The notes beneath the pieces were generated by a model, which was given only the letters and a program-made list of their open reading frames with translations, searched no databases and had not been told where the DNA came from. From Paenibacillus sp. JDR-2 (lineage in GTDB: Bacteria > Bacillota > Bacilli > Paenibacillales > Paenibacillaceae): a stretch of 64,000 nucleotides of DNA. Positions within the stretch are counted from its first letter, which is position 1, and every line of letters starts with the position of its first letter. The position numbers were made by a program, and so were the translations under genes. The stretch is taken from positions 2,681,001 through 2,745,000 of the forward strand of contig NC_012914.1 of assembly GCF_000023585.1 (NCBI RefSeq), in the 5' to 3' direction. Positions 7,579-15,951 of this stretch are shown here, piece after piece.

Positions 7579-8952
7579 ATGGCAGATCAACCTCGCATTT
7601 ATTCGATAAAGGATATTAACCGGTACATCCGGATGAAGCTCGAGTCGGATGTCTTGCTCAGCGATGTATGGCTGAGGGGCGAGATTTCCAATTTTACTCA
7701 CCACTCCAGCGGCCATATGTATTTTACGCTCAAGGATAAGGACAGCCGGCTAAAATGCATTATGTTTGCTTCACATAATCAACGGCTGCCGTTTATTCCG
7801 CGTGAAGGCACTAAAGTCATGGCCCGCGGGAATGTATCGGTCTATGAGCGTGACGGCAACTACCAGTTCTATGTGACGGCTATGCAGCCGGACGGAATTG
7901 GCAGCTTGTATCTTGCTTACGAACAGCTGAAATCAAAGCTGGAGACAGAAGGGTTGTTTGCCGAATCGCGCAAACGGCCCATTCCGCGTTTTCCCAGAGC
8001 TATAGGCGTAATTACTTCTCCTACCGGCGCGGCGGTCCGGGATATTATCACTACGTTGCAGCGCAGGCATCCTTCCATTCCTATTTATGTGTTTCCTGTG
8101 CTGGTCCAAGGGACGCAGGCGGCACCTTCTATTGTAAAAGCGATTGAATCGATGAACCGTTTTGGCGAAGTCGACGTATTAATTGTAGGCAGGGGCGGAG
8201 GTTCTTTGGAAGAACTTTGGGCATTTAACGAAGAACCTGTCGCAAGAAGCATTGCCGCATCGCAAATTCCGGTCATTAGCGCGGTTGGCCACGAGACGGA
8301 TTTTACGATTGCGGATTTTGTCGCCGATCTTCGGGCGGCAACGCCAACTGCGGCCGCAGAGCTTGCAGTGCCGCATATAGCGGAGCTGCAGCAGCAGCTG
8401 GCAAGACAACGGCAACGGTTAGAGCAATCGCTCCGGATGATGGTGCAAGGCCGGAAAGAGCAGCTCCAGCGCGTCAGACGGTCGCCGTTTTTCGTGCATC
8501 CGCGCAAATATTTGCTGGATCAGGCACAGCGTCTGGACCGCCTGCAGGAACGTCTGCAGCATCGGACTCTCCGTTTAACCGAACGCGGGAAAGCAAAGCT
8601 TGAAAGACTTCAAAGCCAATTAGCCGGACATCATCCGGGAGAGCAGGCTGCTTTTGCGGCTAAGCGTCTGCAAGGTGATGTAAAGCGGCTTGAGCAGGCG
8701 ATGGTATCCTCTCTTAAAGAGCGGCGTTTGCAGCTCCAAAGCGCAATTAGGCAGCTGGATGCGCTTAGTCCTCTCAAAGTAATGGCCAGAGGCTACAGCC
8801 TGGTCTACGACGAACAGGAGAAGCGACTGATTAAATCCATTGCAGATGTTCAGCCGGGTGATCTTGTAAGGGTGAAGGTAGCCGACGGACAGCTAGATTG
8901 TCATGTCTGGTCAATGAAAGGAGAAGATGGCGTTGAAAGCAGCGGCGAATAG
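7579..8952 (+). CDS. xseA: Exodeoxyribonuclease VII large subunit
   Basis: 457 residues. XseA is the catalytic subunit of Exo VII, which degrades single-stranded DNA to oligonucleotides. It shows an N-terminal OB fold (about 1-105, SDVWLRGEISNFTHHSSGHMYFTLKD in two parts), the nuclease domain with GVITSPTGAAVRDI, VGRGGGSLEELWAFN and AVGHETDFTIADFVADLRA, and a long C-terminal coiled coil (about 270-400). It starts 10 bp after folD. Its 3' end overlaps xseB by 26 bp, so the two subunits are translationally linked. Confidence 0.97.
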   Translation: MADQPRIYSIKDINRYIRMKLESDVLLSDVWLRGEISNFTHHSSGHMYFTLKDKDSRLKCIMFASHNQRLPFIPREGTKVMARGNVSVYERDGNYQFYVTAMQPDGIGSLYLAYEQLKSKLETEGLFAESRKRPIPRFPRAIGVITSPTGAAVRDIITTLQRRHPSIPIYVFPVLVQGTQAAPSIVKAIESMNRFGEVDVLIVGRGGGSLEELWAFNEEPVARSIAASQIPVISAVGHETDFTIADFVADLRAATPTAAAELAVPHIAELQQQLARQRQRLEQSLRMMVQGRKEQLQRVRRSPFFVHPRKYLLDQAQRLDRLQERLQHRTLRLTERGKAKLERLQSQLAGHHPGEQAAFAAKRLQGDVKRLEQAMVSSLKERRLQLQSAIRQLDALSPLKVMARGYSLVYDEQEKRLIKSIADVQPGDLVRVKVADGQLDCHVWSMKGEDGVESSGE

Positions 8953-9187
8953 TGAACTTAGTTTTGAGGAAGCAATGGAACAGCTGGAGAAAATCGTCGA
9001 ACGGCTTGAAAGCGGCGACGTACCGCTCGAAACGGCAATTGATCTGTTCCAGGAAGGCATGAAGCTGTCGCAGCTGTGCGGCGGCAAGCTGGAGCAGGTT
9101 GAGCGCAAGATTGAAGTGCTGATTGAAACAGAGCAAGGTTTTCAGAAGAAGGCATTCGCTCCAATGAACGAGGAAAAAGGGGAATAA
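8927..9187 (+). CDS. xseB: Exodeoxyribonuclease VII small subunit
   Basis: 86 residues, ATG with AAAGGAGAAG inside the 3' end of xseA. XseB is a small helical hairpin that coats the XseA stalk. The family pattern SFEEAMEQLEKIVERLESG and PLETAIDLFQEGMKLSQLC is complete. The C-terminal tail after residue 68 is probably disordered. Confidence 0.95.
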   Translation: MALKAAANSELSFEEAMEQLEKIVERLESGDVPLETAIDLFQEGMKLSQLCGGKLEQVERKIEVLIETEQGFQKKAFAPMNEEKGE

Positions 9188-9189
9188 CG

Positions 9190-10098
9190 TTGATTACAGA
9201 TATCAAGACCTACTTGCATGAATGTGCTGCGCTTGTTGAAAAGTCGCTTCCCGAAGCGCTGCCCGCCGAATGGAATATCCCGCCGCAGCTCAGGGAATCC
9301 ATGCTGTATTCCCTGCAGGCTGGAGGAAAACGGTTACGTCCGGCACTCGTTCTGGCTGCCGCAGAAGCCGTTCACGGCCAGGCAGCGGCTGCCCGCCACG
9401 CGCTTCCGGTTGCATGCGCAATTGAATATATTCACACCTATTCGTTGGTCCATGACGACCTGCCGGCCATGGACAATGATGATTACCGCCGCGGGAAACT
9501 GACGAATCATAAGGTATTCGGAGAAGCGATGGCGATTCTGGCGGGGGATGCCCTGCTGACGCACGCGTTTCACCTTATTCCGAAAGTAGCGCGCCTTGGC
9601 GGAATCAGCGCCGAAGTAGCTCTTGATATCGTGGAAGACCTTGCCATGCTTGCGGGAGCAAGAGGCATGGTTGGCGGTCAGGCGGCCGATATGCAGGGAG
9701 AGCAGGGAATCACCTCGATTGAGGAGCTTGAATATATTCATCTTCACAAGACGAGCGATTTGATCGTTTTCTCGGTAACGGCTGGCGGCCGCATCGGCGG
9801 CGCATCTGCGGAGCAGCTTGAAGCGCTGCGCCATTACGGGCGCAATATCGGTCTTGCCTTCCAGATTCAAGACGACATACTTGATCTGATCGGCGACGAG
9901 AAAAAGCTTGGCAAAAAAACAAACAGCGATGTTGAACAGCAAAAGGTGACGTACCCTTATCTAATTGGGATTGATGAGAGCAAAGCGCAAGTCAAACGAT
10001 TAACTCGTGAAGCGAAGGCTGCCATTCTTGAAGCACAGCTGGATGCGCCGGATAAATTGCTGCTTATTGCCGATTACCTCGTCCAACGAGACTATTGA
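9190..10098 (+). CDS. ispA: Polyprenyl (farnesyl) diphosphate synthase
   Basis: 302 residues from TTG, 2 bp after xseB, with GAGGAAAAAGGGG upstream. It condenses isopentenyl and allylic diphosphates to farnesyl (possibly geranylgeranyl) diphosphate for quinones and undecaprenyl lipid. The first Asp-rich motif is DDLPAMDND (about 95-103) with the short insertion typical of bacterial FPP synthases; the second is QIQDDILD (about 226-233). GGKRLRPAL lies near residue 45 and binds isopentenyl diphosphate. dxs follows under its own promoter, so both ends of isoprenoid supply are clustered. Confidence 0.95.
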   Translation: MITDIKTYLHECAALVEKSLPEALPAEWNIPPQLRESMLYSLQAGGKRLRPALVLAAAEAVHGQAAAARHALPVACAIEYIHTYSLVHDDLPAMDNDDYRRGKLTNHKVFGEAMAILAGDALLTHAFHLIPKVARLGGISAEVALDIVEDLAMLAGARGMVGGQAADMQGEQGITSIEELEYIHLHKTSDLIVFSVTAGGRIGGASAEQLEALRHYGRNIGLAFQIQDDILDLIGDEKKLGKKTNSDVEQQKVTYPYLIGIDESKAQVKRLTREAKAAILEAQLDAPDKLLLIADYLVQRDY

Positions 10099-10121
10099 TT
10101 AGGATTGTGCAACTGGGTACA

Positions 10122-10151
10122 TTGGGAAATTATCAGCGATTGTGCTATAAT
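10122..10151 (+). promoter_or_regulatory. Sigma-A promoter of dxs
   Basis: TTGGGA (10122-10127), 18-bp spacer, then TATAAT (10146-10151) preceded by TGC, which makes an extended -10. The leader before dxs would be about 70 nt. Confidence 0.7.
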
Positions 10152-10227
10152 GATTGAAATATTTTGACGTTTATTGTGGAATAAGACCTGGCTCTAAATG
10201 TCGTATTCCAGAAAGCGAGGAAGTAAC

Positions 10228-12123
10228 GTGCTGCTTGATCAAATTAACGGACCTCAAGACCTGAAAGATTTATCAATGGGAGAGCTGGAGCAGTTAGCCG
10301 AGGAAATTCGCCAGTTTCTTATTGAGAAGCTTTCCGTTACAGGTGGTCATCTCGCACCTAACCTGGGGGTTGTGGAGCTAACTCTCGTCCTCCATTATCT
10401 GTTTGACAGTCCGAAGGATAAGTTTCTTTTTGACGTAGGTCATCAATCGTATGTTCACAAAGTTTTGACCGGACGTAAAGACCGGTTTGATACATTGCGT
10501 AAATATAAAGGGCTGTGCGGCTTTGTTAAACGCGCGGAAAGCGAACATGACGTTTGGGAAGCCGGCCACAGCAGTACATCTCTGTCGGCTGCGATGGGCA
10601 TGGCTGTGGCCCGTGATCTCAAGGGCGAGAATAACCGAGTAGTTGCTGTCATCGGCGACGGTGCCCTTACGGGCGGTATGGCACTTGAAGCGTTGAACCA
10701 TATCGGCGATGAGAAGAGAAAGCTGATTGTCGTTCTGAATGACAACGAAATGTCGATTGCGCCAAACGTTGGTGCCATGCATCATTATTTGAGCAAAATC
10801 CGTACCGACCGCCATTACCAAAAAGCGAAGGATGAGCTTCAGCATTTGCTGAACAAAATTCCGGCCATCGGCGGCAAACTGGCGAAGACAGCCGAGCGTT
10901 TCAAGGACAGCTTGAAATATTTGCTTGTCAGCGGTATTTTGTTTGAACAGTTCGGCTTTACGTATCTTGGACCGGTAGACGGCCATGACATGGATCAGAT
11001 GATTGAGCTTTTCAAGCAGGCTGATTCCATTCCTGGACCGGTTCTCGTACACGTTATTACGGTGAAGGGTAAAGGCTATTCGCCAGCGGAAGCGGATTCC
11101 TTCAAGTGGCATGGCATTACCCCGTATAAGATCGAGTCCGGTCAAGTCGTAAAAGCGGTTGGTCCGCCAATGTATACGGATGTATTCGGCAATGCCCTTA
11201 TCGAGCTGGCTGAGAAGGATAAGCGGATTGTTGCCGTAACTCCCGCGATGCCGGGCGGATCCGGCTTGCTGAAGTTCGCTGAACGGTTCCCGAACCGCAT
11301 GATCGACGTTGGTATTGCCGAACAGCATGCCGCCACGATGTCAGCGGCCCTCGCAATGGAAGGCATGAAGCCTGTATTCGCGGTTTACTCGACCTTCCTG
11401 CAGAGAGCCTATGATCAGGTCGTGCATGATATTTGCCGTCAGAACGCCAACGTGGTGTTTGCGATTGACCGCGCAGGCTTTGTAGGTCCGGACGGCGAGA
11501 CGCATCAAGGCGTATATGACATTGCGTTCCTGCGCCATGTGCCAAACCTTGTCATTATGATGCCGAAGGACGAGAATGAACTTCGTCGCATGATGAAGAC
11601 GGCTATTGATTATAATGAAGGACCAATTGCTGTCCGTTACCCGCGGATTAACGGCCTCGGCGTAAAGATGGACGAAGAGATGCGGCCGCTTGCGATCGGG
11701 AAATGGGAAACGCTTCGCGAAGGCGATTCCGCCGTTATCCTGGCGATGGGACCTATGATTCAAGTGGCTGAAGAAGCCGCGGATCTTCTGAAAAGAGACG
11801 GTCTCAATGTTCAAATCGTCAATGCGAGATTCATTAAGCCTCTTGATGAAGAGATGCTGCTGTCGTTTGCTTCGGAAGGCAAGCATATTCTTGTCATTGA
11901 AGAAAGCTCTGAGCTAGGCGGGTTCGGCAGTTCCGTAATGGAGTTCTACTCACTCCGTGGAATTTACGGCATGCCGATCCGGATTATGGGCGTTCCTGAT
12001 ATTTTCGTGGAGCATGGTTCCATTAAGGAGCAGCGCGTGGAAGTTGGCCTGACGGGAGAACGGGCGGCGATGGAGATTAAAAACCTGCTGCCAAGCCTCC
12101 AAAAACGCGCAACCGGACAGTAA
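10228..12123 (+). CDS. dxs: 1-Deoxy-D-xylulose-5-phosphate synthase
   Basis: 631 residues from GTG at 10228; GCGAGGAAG precedes it, and the product then begins [16 protein letters not shown] as in the family. It condenses pyruvate and glyceraldehyde-3-phosphate with thiamine diphosphate, the first step of the MEP isoprenoid pathway. Visible: [27 protein letters not shown], the ThDP-binding [15 protein letters not shown] with the later NDNEMSI, the catalytic-site [20 protein letters not shown] segment (here [14 protein letters not shown]), and the C-terminal transketolase domain. tlyA starts 12 bp downstream. Confidence 0.97.
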   Translation: MLLDQINGPQDLKDLSMGELEQLAEEIRQFLIEKLSVTGGHLAPNLGVVELTLVLHYLFDSPKDKFLFDVGHQSYVHKVLTGRKDRFDTLRKYKGLCGFVKRAESEHDVWEAGHSSTSLSAAMGMAVARDLKGENNRVVAVIGDGALTGGMALEALNHIGDEKRKLIVVLNDNEMSIAPNVGAMHHYLSKIRTDRHYQKAKDELQHLLNKIPAIGGKLAKTAERFKDSLKYLLVSGILFEQFGFTYLGPVDGHDMDQMIELFKQADSIPGPVLVHVITVKGKGYSPAEADSFKWHGITPYKIESGQVVKAVGPPMYTDVFGNALIELAEKDKRIVAVTPAMPGGSGLLKFAERFPNRMIDVGIAEQHAATMSAALAMEGMKPVFAVYSTFLQRAYDQVVHDICRQNANVVFAIDRAGFVGPDGETHQGVYDIAFLRHVPNLVIMMPKDENELRRMMKTAIDYNEGPIAVRYPRINGLGVKMDEEMRPLAIGKWETLREGDSAVILAMGPMIQVAEEAADLLKRDGLNVQIVNARFIKPLDEEMLLSFASEGKHILVIEESSELGGFGSSVMEFYSLRGIYGMPIRIMGVPDIFVEHGSIKEQRVEVGLTGERAAMEIKNLLPSLQKRATGQ

Positions 12124-12135
12124 CGAAGGAGAACC

Positions 12136-12972
12136 ATGACGACAACACCTAAGGAAAGAATAGATGTATTGCTTGTGGAACGCGGGTTCTACGAGAGCAG
12201 GGAAAAAGCGAAGGCGGCTGTCATGGCCGGTCTGGTGCTGGTGAATAACGAGCCGGTAGACAAAGGCGGCATGAAGGTCCCGCGGGAAGCCGAGATCAAA
12301 GTGAAAGGCGCCATCCATCCTTATGTCAGCCGCGGCGGGCTTAAGCTGGAAAAGGCGATCCGTTCCTTCGATATCGACCTGAGCGGTAGGGTTATGCTGG
12401 ACATCGGCGCCTCTACCGGCGGATTTACCGATTGTGCCTTGCAGCATGGCGCTTCGTTCGTATATGCCATTGACGTTGGCTATAACCAACTGGATTGGTC
12501 GCTCAGGCAGGATGAGCGGGTTCGCGTTATGGAGCGTACCAACTTCCGTTATGCGCAGCCAGCCGATCTGAACGGTCCTCCGCCTACCTTTGCCTCCATA
12601 GACGTATCCTTTATATCGCTCAAGCTGATTCTGCCGGCACTCAGCGGTCTGCTTAGCGTAGGCTCGGGAATCGTTGCCCTTATTAAGCCCCAATTCGAGG
12701 CGGGGCGTGAGAAGGTAGGCAAATCGGGCGTTGTCCGTGAGCCGAGCGTTCATAAGGAAGTGCTCGAGACGGTTCTGAAGACTGCATCAGAGCTTGGCTA
12801 CAAGCTGCAAAACCTCACGTTCTCGCCGATTACGGGCGGAGAGGGCAACATCGAGTTTCTCGCCTACTGGACATGGGAGAATGAGCCGAACGGGTCAACC
12901 CATGACGAGGAAGCCATCAAGGACGTTGTCCGTCAGGCTGGCGAGACATTTACCGTAAAACAGAAACATTAA
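12136..12972 (+). CDS. tlyA: TlyA-family rRNA (cytidine-2'-O)-methyltransferase / S4-domain protein
   Basis: 278 residues, ATG with GAAGGAGAACC. An N-terminal S4 RNA-binding domain (about 8-65, ERIDVLLVERGFYESREKAK) precedes a Rossmann-fold FtsJ-like methyltransferase with the SAM-binding motif MLDIGASTGGFTDCALQ (about 90-106), and the conserved SIDVSFISLKLILPAL and ALIKPQFEAG. Members methylate 16S/23S rRNA cytidines; the exact target in this organism is inferred. In Bacillus this gene (yqxC) also lies between dxs and argR. It ends at a strong terminator. Confidence 0.9.
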   Translation: MTTTPKERIDVLLVERGFYESREKAKAAVMAGLVLVNNEPVDKGGMKVPREAEIKVKGAIHPYVSRGGLKLEKAIRSFDIDLSGRVMLDIGASTGGFTDCALQHGASFVYAIDVGYNQLDWSLRQDERVRVMERTNFRYAQPADLNGPPPTFASIDVSFISLKLILPALSGLLSVGSGIVALIKPQFEAGREKVGKSGVVREPSVHKEVLETVLKTASELGYKLQNLTFSPITGGEGNIEFLAYWTWENEPNGSTHDEEAIKDVVRQAGETFTVKQKH

Positions 12973-13031
12973 CCGTAGCAGCCGTGTACTGCACAACAGG
13001 CGTTATCGCCCGTATAGGTGCAATGCATAAA

Positions 13032-13086
13032 CAAGGGAATGCTTCGACCGTTTATAAAAGCGGCCAGCGTTCCCTTTTGTTTTCCC
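13032..13086 (+). terminator. Terminator after tlyA
   Basis: AAGGGAATGCT pairs with AGCGTTCCCTT around an inner paired loop (CCGTTT with AAGCGG), then TTGTTTTCCC. It separates the nusB-tlyA transcript from the LexA-box promoter downstream. Confidence 0.85.
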
Positions 13087-13088
13087 TC

Positions 13089-13141
13089 TTTACAAACATG
13101 TGTTCGATTTGCTAAACTGAAAGCAACCAAACATGCGTTCG
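13089..13141 (+). promoter_or_regulatory. Promoter with two LexA-like (SOS) boxes
   Basis: Two nearly identical 14-mers, CAAACATGTGTTCG (13093-13106) and CAAACATGCGTTCG (13128-13141), each differ at one base from the Gram-positive LexA consensus CGAAC-N4-GTTCG. A likely sigma-A promoter, TTTACA (13089-13094), 18 bp, TAAACT (13113-13118), has the first box inside its spacer; the second lies over the likely start region. The boxes precede the unit 13220-recN. LexA control is inferred from these matches. Confidence 0.7.
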
Positions 13142-13219
13142 TCCGTTTGTTTTGAGAGGAAAATGCTCCCTTCATCACGAACCAATTAAGATAGGTTCTT
13201 AAGGAATGGAGGGCTGCGT

Positions 13220-13678
13220 ATGGGAATGTACGGTGACTGGTTTATAATGCTGGTCGCTGGCGCGTTTTTGTTATTCTGGGCGTACCGGGGCTTCTACCGC
13301 TGGCTTCACCAGCCTGCGAGCGTCAATCGATTGACGCTTGGCAAAGGCGGTGAACTTGCTAAAGACGACGAGAATATTCAATTCCTGGAACGTTCGGGAT
13401 ACGAAGTTGTTTCCGGTAAGCACAGGGTTCCGATCGGAATCGAATTGGACGGACAATCACTTAACAGCCGATTGTACATTGATTATATTGCCGAACAAGA
13501 TGGCAAAATGTATATTGTAAAAGCTGCCCGAGAACGTATGCCGATGGATTGGACAGGCAGCGGCGTTCGAGACCGTCTGCTTGTTTATTCCCTCCTGTTG
13601 CCTGAATGTGCGGGAGTATTGTTCGTAGACGTGAAGGAGCAGATCATTCGGCGAATTATTTTTGACATAAGCGACTAG
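13220..13678 (+). CDS. Uncharacterised membrane-anchored protein upstream of argR-recN
   Basis: 152 residues, ATG with AATGGAGGGC. I do not recognise the family with certainty. One N-terminal membrane helix (about 8-24) is followed by a basic linker and a cytoplasmic domain. The segment SRLYIDYIAEQDGKMYIVKA, followed by GVRDRLLVYSLLLPECAGVLFVD, has the order of beta strands and the D...xxK spacing of the PD-(D/E)XK nuclease fold, but the middle acidic residue is not evident, so it may be an inactive relative. It is the first gene behind paired LexA-like boxes and 20 bp before argR, which suggests a DNA-damage link. Confidence 0.75.
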   Translation: MGMYGDWFIMLVAGAFLLFWAYRGFYRWLHQPASVNRLTLGKGGELAKDDENIQFLERSGYEVVSGKHRVPIGIELDGQSLNSRLYIDYIAEQDGKMYIVKAARERMPMDWTGSGVRDRLLVYSLLLPECAGVLFVDVKEQIIRRIIFDISD

Positions 13679-13698
13679 CATGTTTGGGGAGGAAAGTT

Positions 13699-14151
13699 AT
13701 GAAGGGCATCAGACAGTACAAAATCAAAGAATTAATTACGAAAAATACGATCGAAACGCAAGAGGAACTGGTGGACGCCCTTAGGGATGCTGGACTTCAG
13801 GTTACTCAAGCTACCGTATCCAGAGATATGAAAGAGCTTATGCTTATTAAAGTACCCGCTGGCGATGGACGTTATAAATATTCGCTGCCACAGGATCAGC
13901 AGCGCCAGAATCCGATCAATAAGCTGAAGCGGGCGCTTATCGATCATTTCACCCATATCGACTTTACCGAGAATCTGGTGGTTATGAAATGCTTGCCGGG
14001 CACAGCCAATGCGATTGGCGCGCTGATTGACAACATGGAATGGCCAGAGGTTATGGGTACGATATGCGGCGATGATACGATTCTTATCATTTGCAGAACG
14101 AAGGAGAAGAGCGGCGAGCTTGTCGAGAAGCTGCTCGACCTTCTGAATTAA
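13699..14151 (+). CDS. argR: Arginine repressor
   Basis: 150 residues from ATG at 13699 with GGGGAGGAAAG; an in-frame ATG-like start 15 bp earlier lacks a ribosome site. ArgR/AhrC is a hexameric, arginine-responsive regulator. An N-terminal winged helix (about 1-70) with TQATVSRDMKELML, a hinge, and a C-terminal oligomerisation/arginine-binding domain with LPGTANAIGALID and MGTICGDDTILIICR are all present. It is 22 bp upstream of recN, an arrangement kept across Bacillota. SOS control would be passive readthrough from the upstream promoter. Confidence 0.96.
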   Translation: MKGIRQYKIKELITKNTIETQEELVDALRDAGLQVTQATVSRDMKELMLIKVPAGDGRYKYSLPQDQQRQNPINKLKRALIDHFTHIDFTENLVVMKCLPGTANAIGALIDNMEWPEVMGTICGDDTILIICRTKEKSGELVEKLLDLLN

Positions 14152-14173
14152 ACATTGTTGGAGGTCATTGGCC

Positions 14174-15883
14174 ATGCTGCGCGAGCTATCCATTCGGAAT
14201 TTAGCCGTTATTGAGGAAGTAAACGTTTCGTTTCATCATGGATTTCATGTATTAACAGGTGAGACAGGTGCAGGGAAATCAATTCTAATTGACGCACTTA
14301 GCTTAATTGTTGGTGGACGGGGCTCCGCAGATATGGTCAGGTATGGCTGTGATAAAGCCGAGATGGAGGCAATGTTCGATTTGCCGTCTCAACATCCGGT
14401 ATGGGCGGTAATGGAGCGGCTTGGGGTACAGGCTCCAAGAGAAGAGATGCTTGTTATTAGACGAGAGCTGACTGCTCATGGCAAGAGCAGCAGCCGTGTT
14501 AACGGCCAGCTTGTCACGATGACGATGCTGAGGGAGATCGGTGAATGCCTCGTTAATATCCATGGCCAGCATGAGCATCAATCGCTCTTGCGCACCGAAC
14601 AGCATCTGGAATGGCTGGACTTGTTCGCGGGCGATCTGCTGATTGAGCGGAAGACCGCCTACAAAGCTGTGTACCAGCAGCTTCAGCAAGCCCGTTCATC
14701 CGTTCGCGAGCTTGAAGAGACAACCCGCCATAATGTTCAGATGCTGGATTTGTACCGCTACCAGATCGAAGAGATCACAAATGCCAACCTGAAGGACGGC
14801 GAGGATGAGCATTTATTGGAGGAACGCCGCAAGCTGCAGTATGCAGGCAAACGGATGGACTCTGTATCCGAAGCATACGCCTTGCTGTATAACGGTAAAG
14901 GGCTCGATGCTATCAGCAAGGCGATCAGCAAGCTGACCGATATCCAGTCTTATGATCCTGCAGTGCTGACACCTATGCTTGAACAACTTCAGTCTGCTTA
15001 TTATCAAGCCGAGGATGCGGTATTTCAGCTTCGCGATTACCGTGACAGCATTGATTCTGATCCTGGGCAGCTGTCCGTTATTGAAGACAGGCTGGATTTG
15101 ATCAATGGACTGAAGCGCAAATACGGAGAGACGATTCCGGATATTCTTCAATATTTGGATCGCATTACGGAAGAGCGTGACAAAATTGAAAACCGCGATG
15201 AGTATTTGGATAAGCTGCGCAAGGATGAACTGCGGCTGTATTTGCAGGCACATGAATTAGCGCAGGAGCTGTCCGAGCTTCGTTCCCATGCATCCGAACG
15301 TCTCGCGGCCGCAATCGAGCTTGAGCTTAAGCAGCTTCAAATGGGCAATACGATTTTCCGGGTACAGTTGGATCATCCGACAGCGAGTGAAACGTCTGAG
15401 ATGGCGGCTCTAAACGCTAACGGTATAGATGAAGCGATCTTTATGCTGTCGACGAATCCGGGCGAGCCGCTCAAACCGCTTAATAAAATTGCTTCCGGCG
15501 GTGAAATGTCCCGAATTATGCTTGCGCTTAAAGCAATCTTTGCCGAGATTGATCAGGTGCCTGTTCTGGTCTTTGATGAAGTGGATACTGGCGTCAGCGG
15601 CAGAGCAGCACAGGCCATTGCCGAGAAAATGTCGCAGTTGTCGTCCAAATGCCAGATCTTCTCGATTACGCATCTGCCTCAAGTTGCTTGTATGGCTGAT
15701 CACCATTACGAAATTAAGAAGCATATTATTGAACAACGTACTTCCACAAATGTCACGAAGCTGGTGGAGCACTCGCGTATTGAAGAACTTGCCCGCATGT
15801 TGGGCGGCGTTGAAGTAACGGAAAAAACCCGCCATCATGCTCAAGAAATGCTTGTTTTGGCGGATCGGCAGAAGGGAGCCTAA
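14174..15883 (+). CDS. recN: DNA repair protein RecN
   Basis: 569 residues from ATG at 14174 (TTGGAGGTC 8 bp upstream; a TTG six bases earlier is less well spaced). RecN is an SMC-like ATPase acting early in double-strand-break repair. Walker A is GETGAGKSILIDAL near residue 29-42; long coiled coils span about 150-230 and 285-380; the C-terminal half has SGGEMSRIMLALK (signature) and VLVFDEVDTGVSGRAAQ (Walker B and D-loop). In many bacteria recN is SOS induced, which agrees with the LexA-like boxes 1 kb upstream at the head of the unit. Confidence 0.97.
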   Translation: MLRELSIRNLAVIEEVNVSFHHGFHVLTGETGAGKSILIDALSLIVGGRGSADMVRYGCDKAEMEAMFDLPSQHPVWAVMERLGVQAPREEMLVIRRELTAHGKSSSRVNGQLVTMTMLREIGECLVNIHGQHEHQSLLRTEQHLEWLDLFAGDLLIERKTAYKAVYQQLQQARSSVRELEETTRHNVQMLDLYRYQIEEITNANLKDGEDEHLLEERRKLQYAGKRMDSVSEAYALLYNGKGLDAISKAISKLTDIQSYDPAVLTPMLEQLQSAYYQAEDAVFQLRDYRDSIDSDPGQLSVIEDRLDLINGLKRKYGETIPDILQYLDRITEERDKIENRDEYLDKLRKDELRLYLQAHELAQELSELRSHASERLAAAIELELKQLQMGNTIFRVQLDHPTASETSEMAALNANGIDEAIFMLSTNPGEPLKPLNKIASGGEMSRIMLALKAIFAEIDQVPVLVFDEVDTGVSGRAAQAIAEKMSQLSSKCQIFSITHLPQVACMADHHYEIKKHIIEQRTSTNVTKLVEHSRIEELARMLGGVEVTEKTRHHAQEMLVLADRQKGA

Positions 15884-15889
15884 AGGAAG

Positions 15890-15919
15890 GTATTCAGGGA
15901 ATGTTTTGTGGTCATAAAA
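15890..15919 (+). promoter_or_regulatory. Sigma-G-like promoter of spoIVB
   Basis: GTATT, 18 bp, CATAAAA, one mismatch in each half to the forespore consensus GHATR / CATWMTA. spoIVB is forespore expressed in Bacillus; this is the best candidate in the 68-bp gap after recN. Confidence 0.4.
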
Positions 15920-15951
15920 CAAACAGTGCGGGGTAACTTAAAGGTACGCCA

